From positions 13,484 through 18,554 of the forward strand of contig DNGG01000025.1 in the NCBI GenBank assembly GCA_003486675.1: a stretch of 5,071 nucleotides of DNA. Reading direction: 5' to 3'. Below are positions 1 to 4,603 of the stretch, piece after piece. How positions within the stretch are numbered: position 1 is the first letter of the stretch; each line of letters opens with the position of its first letter. A program made the translations under genes and the position numbers. The DNA is from Cyanobacteria bacterium UBA11372 (GTDB lineage: Bacteria; Cyanobacteriota; Cyanobacteriia; Cyanobacteriales; Aerosakkonemataceae). The notes under the pieces were generated by a model, which was not told the DNA's origin, did no database searches, and saw nothing but the letters and a program-made list of their open reading frames with translations.

Positions 1-287
1 GGCAGCAAGTTGCGCTCTACTTGACTCATTTTCGCCCGCAGTTCGCCCAATGGCCCGCGGATGAAGTTTTTGGTAAATACCCAATTTTCGTCTTGGATCA
101 GCTTAGCCAGTTCGGGTAAGCGATCGCGCATTGCCTCAATCTCAGAAGTATATTTCTCAATCACCTCCAACTTAGCCGAGGTGTATGTCGGCGGTTTGAC
201 TTCAGTCGGACTGCTACAACTGACCAAAAACACCGTCACACATGCCAACAGAACAGCCATTATTGAGCGGAAACGTCTCATAACCAT
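1..287 (-). CDS. psbQ: Photosystem II lipoprotein PsbQ (CyanoQ), 3' part missing
   Basis: The first 95 codons are present and the gene runs off the left edge with no stop. CyanoQ is a thylakoid-lumen lipoprotein that folds as a four-helix bundle and stabilises the lumenal face of photosystem II. What is visible: a basic start (MVMRRF), a hydrophobic stretch at residues 9-22, and a lipobox L21-V-S-C24 with Cys24 as the lipidation site. These are followed by a Pro-rich linker (KPPTYT) and the family core, including LPELAKLIQDENW and FIRGPLGELR. Two ATGs are in frame (285-287 and 279-281). Neither has a clear Shine-Dalgarno, so the start could be the second, giving MRRF. It lies 29 bp downstream of the hydrolase gene on the same strand and may be co-transcribed with it. 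The family assignment rests on remembered CyanoQ sequences and is strong. Confidence 0.92.
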   Translation of the reverse strand, partial: MVMRRFRSIMAVLLACVTVFLVSCSSPTEVKPPTYTSAKLEVIEKYTSEIEAMRDRLPELAKLIQDENWVFTKNFIRGPLGELRAKMSQVERNLL

Positions 288-316
288 AATTTTCGCTTAA
301 GTTACCATTACAAATC

Positions 317-1231
317 TTATCGGCGCAGGAAGCTTATTAGAACATCGCTGACTTGATCTGACCAATGTTCTTGGGGATAATGTCCTGCTTCTGCTAGTTT
401 GCTGACTTCTACATCCTTGAGCGTACCAGCTAGCTGTTGTGCTGGCTCGAAGGGCAACCAAGGGTCGCGCATCCCCCACATAATTAAAGTAGGCCGCTCA
501 AAGCTGCGTAACCCAGATGCAATTTCTGCCGTTGTTTGGGGCAATTGCAAGTTTCGCACCGTCGCCAGCAAACTCCGCCCCGCCTGGGAACTCTTGAGGA
601 AGGGACGCCGATATACGTCTAAATCTTCGTCGGAGATGCCGTAACGGCTGCCGCCTTCTAAGGTACGGTCTACCAATAGGGGGTCTTGTGTCATCATATC
701 CCCGACGAAGGGCAAACCGAGTTGTTGAATTTTCCAAGGTAATTTATTCGCCGTGGAGATGGGGGCGTTGAGAATCGCCAAGCGTTCGATTTGTTTTGGG
801 TGACGGAGGGCGTATTGGATGCCGACAGAACCCAAAAATCCCTGGACGACAAGGGAAAAACGCTGTAGTTCCAAAGCTTCGAGCAAGGCAGATAGGGCGT
901 TGAGATAGGCATCGGGAGTATAAGCAAAGTCTCGCTTCTCTGGTTTTGCCGAGAAACCACTACCTATCCAGTCGGGTGCGATCGCTCTATACCCTTTTTC
1001 TGCCAAACTTGGCATTACCATAGTCCAGCAATAACTCTGGGAAGGCAACCCGTGCAGCAGCACTACTGGTAACCTATCACTAGGCCCCAAAGGGTTTGCT
1101 TCCCGATAAAACCATTGCAGCGAACCAACTTCAATAGAGTTTTCCGTTATCGACACTTTTGTTATTGCACCGTTCAATCCCAGTGGTTTGAGCTTACCGC
1201 CCTGTGGCTGTTTTGGGCAAGACGAATTCAT
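317..1231 (-). CDS. Alpha/beta-fold hydrolase homologue lacking the nucleophile
   Basis: A 304-residue protein of the alpha/beta-hydrolase fold, most like the haloalkane dehalogenase/epoxide hydrolase branch. Numbered from the chosen start, it shows the oxyanion-hole strand VVLLHGLP (His60-Gly61), the loop DWIGSG (87-92), the nucleophile elbow, an acid-bearing loop GMRDPWLP (Asp256) and a C-terminal GHYPQEH (His284). The elbow reads LVVQGFLGS, where haloalkane dehalogenases have VVQDWGG and lipases GxSxG. The nucleophile position (131) is therefore Gly, so classical ester or halide hydrolysis is doubtful and no substrate is proposed. There is no signal peptide or membrane span. An upstream in-frame ATG at 1294 would add 21 residues encoded largely by a tandem octamer repeat, so I start at 1231, although no strong Shine-Dalgarno supports it. 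The gene lies just upstream of psbQ and could share its transcript. Confidence 0.85.
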   Translation of the reverse strand: MNSSCPKQPQGGKLKPLGLNGAITKVSITENSIEVGSLQWFYREANPLGPSDRLPVVLLHGLPSQSYCWTMVMPSLAEKGYRAIAPDWIGSGFSAKPEKRDFAYTPDAYLNALSALLEALELQRFSLVVQGFLGSVGIQYALRHPKQIERLAILNAPISTANKLPWKIQQLGLPFVGDMMTQDPLLVDRTLEGGSRYGISDEDLDVYRRPFLKSSQAGRSLLATVRNLQLPQTTAEIASGLRSFERPTLIMWGMRDPWLPFEPAQQLAGTLKDVEVSKLAEAGHYPQEHWSDQVSDVLISFLRR

Positions 1232-1246
1232 CGCTAGGGTATCCAC

Positions 1247-1278
1247 GTGCAGGGGTGCAGGGGTGCAGGGGTGCAGAG
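1247..1278. repeat. Tandem octamer repeat, GTGCAGGG, four copies
   Basis: Three exact copies of GTGCAGGG (1247, 1255, 1263) are followed by a diverged fourth, GTGCAGAG (1271). A purine-rich segment with two GACAAGG words follows (1281-1297). Arrays like this are typical short tandem repeats in intergenic DNA of filamentous cyanobacteria. Read on the minus strand it produces the low-complexity N-terminus of the longer, rejected hydrolase start. Confidence 0.85.
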
Positions 1279-1320
1279 GAGACAAGGAAGACAAGGCAGA
1301 TTTGGAAGATAACGAAGTAG

Positions 1321-1332
1321 AAGTAATTACTT
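1321..1332. other. Perfect 12-bp palindrome AAGTAATTACTT
   Basis: AAGTAATTACTT equals its own reverse complement. It sits between the two tandem arrays in the divergent spacer of the hydrolase and the 1423 gene, where a dimeric regulator could bind. It does not match the NtcA pattern GTA-N8-TAC. It may be a chance palindrome. Confidence 0.4.
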
Positions 1333-1333
1333 G

Positions 1334-1384
1334 CCCAGCTCCCCCAGCTCCCCCAGCTCACCTGCTCACCTGCTCACCTGCTCG
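1334..1384. repeat. Adjacent 9-mer and 8-mer tandem repeats
   Basis: Three copies of the 9-mer CCCAGCTCC/A (1334, 1343, 1352) run without a gap into three copies of the 8-mer CCTGCTCA/G (1361, 1369, 1377). The shared GCTC core suggests the 8-mer arose from the 9-mer by slippage. The array is intergenic and is not a CRISPR: units are contiguous, with no spacers. Confidence 0.85.
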
Positions 1385-1422
1385 GTTTTTATACCCCAAT
1401 CGGTTGCGAAATATGAAACCTG

Positions 1423-1893
1423 TTGTTAAACTTAACCACCAAAGTAGTGCCACTCTTGAGTCCCATACAAAACGTGAACGCAGCTCAACAGGCTACCAAC
1501 ATTGAAATTGCCACTAAAATTGCCGCCGTCGTCAATCTATTTAAGTGTCAATTCCCGGATGCAAGGGCAGATCTCAAACCCTGGAGTAACGATCCCGACA
1601 CGCGAAAGTTAGTCGATCCGGACTCGATCGATATTGGCTTTCACTTGCCTGGATGGAGTCGCTCTTTTCAGTGTCGCAGTATTTTGGTGCAAATCCGCTT
1701 TTATCAAGATCCGGTAGATAGTTCCCGGCGAGCGATTGGACTAGAAACGGCTGGGTTTAATCATCAAGGAATTGCGTGGCGATTTTCAACGGTTGAAAGC
1801 TGGAATTTTGAAGGCGAATGTCAGCCCGTCGCAGATATATGCGAAAAGCTGAAACATTTTTGCAGGCAGGTTTTTGAGTTGTTCAATGGTTAG
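1423..1893 (+). CDS. Small soluble protein of unknown function
   Basis: An open frame of up to 156 codons, ending in TAG at 1891. I believe it belongs to an uncharacterised cyanobacterial family but cannot name a domain. The body looks like real protein: WSNDPDTRKLVDPDSIDIGFHLPGW reads as alternating acidic turns and beta strands (residues 54-78), followed by a strand-rich RSILVQIRFYQDP and a C-terminal amphipathic helix with EKLKHFCRQVFELF. Five cysteines (42, 84, 133, 140, 147) show no metal-site pattern. There is no signal peptide or membrane span. No ATG exists in this frame before the conserved-looking part: the possible starts are TTG at 1423, GTG at 1447, TTG at 1456 or GTG at 1474, and none has a good Shine-Dalgarno. 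The start is therefore uncertain; the last two would give about 140-145 residues. It diverges from the hydrolase across the repeat spacer. Confidence 0.7.
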   Translation: MLNLTTKVVPLLSPIQNVNAAQQATNIEIATKIAAVVNLFKCQFPDARADLKPWSNDPDTRKLVDPDSIDIGFHLPGWSRSFQCRSILVQIRFYQDPVDSSRRAIGLETAGFNHQGIAWRFSTVESWNFEGECQPVADICEKLKHFCRQVFELFNG

Positions 1894-1931
1894 TAGATAT
1901 CCACCCCGATTCTGCCATGATATTTTCTCCT

Positions 1932-1965
1932 GATTTTTCTGTTTTTTTCGGAAAAACCAAAAATC
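1932..1965. other. AT-rich hairpin after the 1423 gene
   Basis: GATTTTT (1932-1938) pairs with AAAAATC (1959-1965). Inside it, GTTTTT (1941-1946) pairs with AAAAAC (1952-1957) around a small loop. It lies 39 bp past the stop of the plus-strand gene and could limit read-through. It is not a classical terminator for that strand, since no U-tract follows. Its A-rich right half forms the T-tract of the minus-strand terminator next to it. Confidence 0.4.
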
Positions 1966-2002
1966 TAGCTACCCGGCAGGCAGCTAAAATTAGGGTGGCT
2001 AG
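1952..2002 (-). terminator. Candidate intrinsic terminator for the arsC-side transcript
   Basis: Arms 1965-1974 (CTAGCTACCC) and 1993-2002 (GGGTGGCTAG) can form a 10-bp stem with an 18-nt loop. Read on the minus strand, the stem is followed directly by ATTTTTGGTTTTT, as expected of a Rho-independent terminator. One position is T-G on the plus strand and becomes an A-C mismatch on the minus strand, which weakens it. It would end transcripts about 230 nt past the arsC stop. Confidence 0.45.
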
Positions 2003-2010
2003 AGAGAAAA

Positions 2011-2019
2011 TGTTAGAAT
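2011..2019 (+). promoter_or_regulatory. Extended -10 promoter of the candidate small RNA
   Basis: TGTTAGAAT matches the extended -10 pattern TGnTATAAT except for one base (TAGAAT for TATAAT). There is no recognisable -35 about 17 bp upstream, which extended -10 promoters can do without. The expected start, 6-7 bases after the box, falls at 2025-2026, the first base of the long hairpin that follows. Confidence 0.5.
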
Positions 2020-2025
2020 TCTGCA

Positions 2026-2222
2026 TTAGCCTCCCGGACTGGTGAGACAGTTTGGGGGGTTAAGCTATCGATTGCTACGTCAACAGCTTTGGGTAGCGAT
2101 ACTAGGTTTTTGGGCTTAGGTTGCTGGCCTGTTCTGGTCTGGCAACCTATAGTTGTTGAGCATAGCGTTATTGGTTCCAACCTTCAAGGGGTGCGGTTGG
2201 GAATGTTGCGATCGCGCATTTT
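2026..2222 (+). ncRNA. Candidate structured small RNA, four hairpins, unrecognised
   Basis: Four local hairpins lie in series. H1: 2026-2041 pairs with 2048-2063 over 16 consecutive pairs with a GTGAGA loop. H2: TATCG (2066-2070) and CTAC (2075-2078) pair with GTAGCGATA (2093-2101), bulging ATTG. H3: TAGGTTGC (2117-2124) pairs with GCAACCTA (2142-2149), continued by GGCC/GGTC. H4: TTCCAACC (2175-2182) pairs with GGTTGGGAA (2195-2203), one base bulged. H1 has four G-U pairs and H3 one; all five are G-U only in the plus-strand RNA and would be A-C mismatches in the minus-strand RNA, so the plus strand is indicated. The 3' end may be a weak stem 2202-2220 followed by TTTC. It lies between convergent genes, so it cannot be a 5' leader of either. 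I do not recognise it as 6S, tmRNA, SRP, RNase P or a known riboswitch. The boundaries are inferred. Confidence 0.5.
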
Positions 2223-2230
2223 CAATTAAA

Positions 2231-2626
2231 CTAAACCAGGTTTTGAATCAAGTTTTCCACTCGTTCTTTAATTTCATCTCGCACGCGATGAAATGTTTCG
2301 ATTGATTGTCCATCCGGATCGTCGAGTTGCCAATCTTGAAACACTTCTCGCATTACCCATGCTTCCGGTAAATTAACACCGCATCCGCATAAGGAAATTA
2401 CAGCATCGTAGTCTTCTGCGTTGAAATCGCTGAAAGCGTCAGATGTCTGATCGGTAATATCAATGCCAATTTCAGACATGACTTGAATCGCTGTCGGATG
2501 AACTCTGCTGGCTTCTAATCCAGAACTGGTTACGGCAATTTTCCCTTCTCCTAATTTGCGGGCAAATCCTTCTGCCATTTGGGAACGGCAGGAGTTTCTC
2601 TTGCAAACAAACATGACTTTTTTCAT
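2231..2626 (-). CDS. arsC: Arsenate reductase ArsC, low-molecular-weight phosphatase type
   Basis: A complete 131-residue cytoplasmic enzyme that reduces arsenate to arsenite. The fold is that of low-molecular-weight tyrosine phosphatases: the P-loop CKRNSCR (Cys8-Arg14) opens the protein and a DDP motif (Asp102-Pro104) supplies the expected general acid. Cys80 and Cys82 in SLCGCGVNL complete the three-cysteine set known from the Synechocystis enzyme, which uses glutathione and glutaredoxin rather than thioredoxin. The near-identity to that protein in memory (MKKVMFVC, SQMAEGFA, DWQLDDPDGQS) makes the call very safe. It starts at the ATG at 2624-2626; GAGG about 8 nt upstream is a usable Shine-Dalgarno and lies in the 14-bp gap after the aquaporin stop, so the two genes are surely co-transcribed. 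It is the last gene of the arsenic cluster. Confidence 0.96.
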   Translation of the reverse strand: MKKVMFVCKRNSCRSQMAEGFARKLGEGKIAVTSSGLEASRVHPTAIQVMSEIGIDITDQTSDAFSDFNAEDYDAVISLCGCGVNLPEAWVMREVFQDWQLDDPDGQSIETFHRVRDEIKERVENLIQNLV

Positions 2627-2640
2627 CCCAATCGCCTCGC

Positions 2641-3324
2641 TTATTTAATATCTTGAAATCCGTTAGAAAGTTGCCGATAGATCGGGACTGCTAATTGCGC
2701 CCCTAATATCGGTGCAATCCAATAAAGCCAATGGTGTTGCCAAATTCCTCCTACTAAAGCGGGACCAAGACTTCGCGCCGGATTCATACTCGCCCCGGTA
2801 ATCGGTCCCATAAATGCGGCTTCCAATCCCACCGTCAGCCCAATTGCTATGCCAGCAAAACCAATATGGGCGCGTCTGTCAAGTCCCGAACCTAAAATAA
2901 CCAGCATTAAAATAAAGGTGAGAACGATTTCTAGGATAAAAGATTGGAACCAGTTATCTTTTAAGGGTAAAGTTGCGCCTAAATTGGCTACTTTTCCCAG
3001 GGTAATTAGTAAGATACCAGAGGCGGCGATCGCTCCCACAGATTGCGCCAAAATATAAGGCAATACTTTCGATTTTGGGAAAAACCCACTCGCCCAAAAA
3101 GCCAACGTCACCGCTGGATTAAAATGCGCCCCGCTGACATGTCCCAATCCGTAAATTAAAGCTGCCACTACCGCCCCAAATACAAAGCTGATTCCCAGGT
3201 GCGTCACCGCCCCATTGCTAACTTGGTTTACCATCACCGCACCCGTGCCTGCAAATACTAAGATGAAGGTTCCCACACCTTCTGCGATCGCTTCCTCCCG
3301 CTTAAACTTAAAAGGTAACTTCAT
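2641..3324 (-). CDS. MIP-family channel, probably an arsenite-permeable aquaglyceroporin (AqpS-like)
   Basis: A complete 227-residue inner-membrane channel with six predicted spans and both half-helix signatures: HFNPAVTLAFW (Asn69-Ala71) and MNPARSLGP (Asn181-Arg184). By alignment in memory with E. coli AqpZ, the selectivity filter is Phe49, Ala169, Ala178 and Arg184. Ala169 stands where AqpZ has His174 and Ala178 where it has Thr183, so the pore should be wider and less polar than in a strict water channel, as in glycerol and metalloid channels. Rhizobial AqpS, encoded beside arsC, lets arsenite leave the cell down its gradient and replaces an efflux pump. The same role is inferred here from the 14-bp link to arsC and the nearby arsR. 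An ordinary water or glycerol channel remains possible. It starts at the ATG at 3322-3324 with a strong purine-rich Shine-Dalgarno. Confidence 0.93.
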   Translation of the reverse strand: MKLPFKFKREEAIAEGVGTFILVFAGTGAVMVNQVSNGAVTHLGISFVFGAVVAALIYGLGHVSGAHFNPAVTLAFWASGFFPKSKVLPYILAQSVGAIAASGILLITLGKVANLGATLPLKDNWFQSFILEIVLTFILMLVILGSGLDRRAHIGFAGIAIGLTVGLEAAFMGPITGASMNPARSLGPALVGGIWQHHWLYWIAPILGAQLAVPIYRQLSNGFQDIK

Positions 3325-3353
3325 TCCTCTCCTCTACACTCATCATGGTTATA
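3325..3353 (-). promoter_or_regulatory. Ribosome-binding site and possible -10 of the aquaporin gene
   Basis: On the minus strand AGAGGAGAGGA sits directly before the ATG, the best Shine-Dalgarno in the window, and supports the start at 3324. TATAAC (3348-3353) is a good -10 hexamer, but no -35 is found at the right distance, so an own promoter for aquaporin-arsC is only possible. Confidence 0.4.
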
Positions 3354-3365
3354 AGTTGTGGCGGC

Positions 3366-3442
3366 GGTAATTGGTAATGGGTAATTGGTAATTGGATTAA
3401 CAGGCTTTCTTGACAATTACCCATTACCTATTACCCATTACC
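3366..3442. repeat. Heptamer-based inverted repeat, 29-bp arms
   Basis: The left arm (3366-3394) is four heptamers of the GGTAATT/G type. The right arm (3414-3442) is the complementary ATTACCC/T series. Over 29 positions there are 26 Watson-Crick pairs, one G-U (plus strand) and two mismatches, with a 19-nt loop. It fills most of the gap between the pstS-like gene and the aquaporin gene, 12 bp after the pstS stop. As RNA it would fold into a long AT-rich stem that could shield the pstS 3' end or reduce read-through. No U-tract follows on either side. Confidence 0.85.
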
Positions 3443-3453
3443 ATTCTCGATCT

Positions 3454-4488
3454 CTAGAACTTTTTCTCCTTCCGCAATAACTCGCCAATCGTCAGATTTA
3501 ACTCAGATTTTCCTTCAAACACCGTTCCGACTTTGCCTGATTCAAAGTGAATCTTGGCGATGTGATAACCTTCTTCTGGTAAGGGAATGTAGTTGGCATT
3601 TTCAACGATTCCCTTGGCATTGTTGAGGTAGAACTTGACAAACTCGCGCAGCTCTGGTTTCATCTGGTTAGCTTTGACGTTAACGTAGATGAACAAAGGT
3701 CGAGCAAGGGGTTGATATTGCGCTTTTTCTACCGTCTGGCGAGATGGTAGAATTCCCCCTTTGCCGTTATCAATTGCCAAAGCTTTTAATTTATCTTGGT
3801 TATCTTCAAAATAGCCGAAGCCAAAATAACCTAAAGCATTTGGATCTTTGGCAATTCCCTGAACTAGAACGTTATCATCTTCGCTGCCAGTGTAGTCGTT
3901 GCGACTCGCTTTAGGTTGCCCTACCGTCGCTTCTGTAAAGTAATCAAAGGTACCCGAATCTTTACCCGCACCATATAGATTAATCGGTCTATCGGGCCAG
4001 GATGGTCTAATTTGATTCCATTTGGTAATTTGCTTTTCAGCAGCGGGTTCCCACAGTTTTTTCAACTCGGCGCGGGTAATATCTTGCGCCCAGGTATTTT
4101 GGGGATTAACTGCTACCGTCAAAGCATCAAAAGCAATCGGCAATTCTACAAATCTGACTCCATTTTGGTTGCAAGCTTGCATTTCTGCGGCATTGATAGG
4201 ACGGGAAGCGTTGCTGATATCTGTTTCCCCCGCGCAGAATTTTTTAAACCCGCCTGAAGTGCCAGAAAAAGCAACTTGCACATCAGTTTTGTTTTGTTTT
4301 GTTTTGTTAAATTCTTTCGCGATCGCATCCGTAATCGGAAACACCGTACTAGATCCATCGATCTTAATTGTTTGCGCGCTTCCCGCCGTTGCGACCAAGC
4401 TTGTATTTGTGTTAGTTGGCGTTGAGCAACTCGTTGTTAATGCCAGAATCCCTAGTGCGAATAATAATGGCTTTGCTGTTACATTCAT
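3454..4488 (-). CDS. PstS/SphX-like phosphate-binding lipoprotein
   Basis: A complete 344-residue periplasmic binding protein of the PstS family, the substrate receptor for the phosphate ABC transporter. The signal peptide (hydrophobic residues 8-18) ends at TTSC with Cys21 as likely lipid anchor; Thr at lipobox -3 is unusual. Ligand-loop motifs are visible: DGSSTVFP (44-51), FSGTSGGFKKFC (74-85), SNASRPI (92-98) and AGKDSGTFDYF (174-184). The family's C-terminal FVKFYLN and GYHIAK segments are present. It looks closest to cyanobacterial SphX/PstS. No permease or ATPase genes are adjacent, so it must serve a transporter encoded elsewhere or act alone. Its place between arsR and the aquaporin-arsC pair suggests a role when arsenate competes with phosphate: either keeping phosphate uptake selective or sequestering the oxyanion. 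A predicted promoter lies just upstream. An AAAAC repeat interrupts codons 61-67. Confidence 0.93.
   Translation of the reverse strand: MNVTAKPLLFALGILALTTSCSTPTNTNTSLVATAGSAQTIKIDGSSTVFPITDAIAKEFNKTKQNKTDVQVAFSGTSGGFKKFCAGETDISNASRPINAAEMQACNQNGVRFVELPIAFDALTVAVNPQNTWAQDITRAELKKLWEPAAEKQITKWNQIRPSWPDRPINLYGAGKDSGTFDYFTEATVGQPKASRNDYTGSEDDNVLVQGIAKDPNALGYFGFGYFEDNQDKLKALAIDNGKGGILPSRQTVEKAQYQPLARPLFIYVNVKANQMKPELREFVKFYLNNAKGIVENANYIPLPEEGYHIAKIHFESGKVGTVFEGKSELNLTIGELLRKEKKF
4286..4305 (-). repeat. Pentanucleotide repeat inside the pstS-like gene
   Basis: Four exact copies of GTTTT on the plus strand (AAAAC in the coding sense) encode the Lys/Asn/Thr/Gln-rich stretch around residues 61-67, between helix 1 and the next beta strand. 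The unit is not a multiple of three, so gain or loss of one copy would shift the frame early in the gene. Confidence 0.8.
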
Positions 4489-4505
4489 TTACTTAACCCC
4501 CATCA

Positions 4506-4534
4506 GTTATAGGGACACACTCTTATCATTTCAA
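4506..4534 (-). promoter_or_regulatory. Predicted promoter of the pstS-like gene
   Basis: On the minus strand TTGAAA (4529-4534), a 17-bp spacer, then TATAAC (4506-4511); each hexamer matches consensus at five of six. The start would fall near 4499, leaving a leader of about 11 nt before the ATG at 4488. A perfect TTGACA (4547-4552) lies a little further upstream but has only a poor -10. The 115-bp gap after arsR therefore probably holds an internal promoter. Confidence 0.55.
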
Positions 4535-4544
4535 AAAAATTTGA
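4531..4544. promoter_or_regulatory. Possible ArsR operator, TCAAA-N4-TTTGA
   Basis: The inverted repeat TCAAA (4531-4535) / TTTGA (4540-4544) overlaps the -35 hexamer of the predicted pstS promoter. Many ArsR-type operators are imperfect dyads with TCAA/TTGA half sites, and repressor bound here would block the promoter. No equally good copy is seen before arsR itself, which lowers confidence. Confidence 0.3.
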
Positions 4545-4603
4545 TTTGTCAAGGTCGAAAGCTAAAAAAAGGGTAAAAAATATTTTAAAGAAACATAAAG
4601 GAA

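Noticed and set aside
1232..1294. The longer hydrolase start at 1294.
   Set aside because: The extra 21 residues derive mainly from the GTGCAGGG repeat and do not resemble an alpha/beta-hydrolase N-terminus or a signal peptide.
1247..1384. The tandem arrays as a CRISPR.
   Set aside because: Units are 8-9 bp and contiguous, without spacers, and no cas gene is near.
1188..1505. A plus-strand open frame of 105 codons across the hydrolase 5' end and the repeat array.
   Set aside because: It is mostly translated tandem repeats (Pro/Ala/His/Cys low complexity), overlaps two better genes, and has no ribosome site.
2010..2045. A possible 11-codon leader peptide (MLEFCISLPDW) starting just before the long hairpin.
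   Set aside because: The purine stretch before it is a poor Shine-Dalgarno, its frame runs through the -10 box and into hairpin H1, and no downstream gene on that strand exists to be attenuated.
2006..2223. Whether the candidate RNA is 6S RNA, with GAAAATG (2006-2012) pairing CATTTTC (2217-2223) as a closing stem.
   Set aside because: The 7-bp pairing could be chance and lies upstream of the predicted start; the interior is a string of local hairpins, not the open-bubble rod of 6S.
3410..3415. A perfect TTGACA on the plus strand.
   Set aside because: No -10 follows at 16-18 bp and there is no plus-strand gene downstream; it falls at the loop edge of the heptamer repeat.
4492..4499. CTTAACCC next to the pstS start as a Pho box.
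   Set aside because: It fails the last consensus position, has no partner at 11 bp, and lies downstream of the predicted -10.
4022..4576. A 184-codon plus-strand frame opposite the pstS-like gene.
   Set aside because: It is fully antisense to a clear PstS homologue; its protein has no recognisable motif and its hydrophobicity comes from the reverse reading of the signal peptide and core strands.
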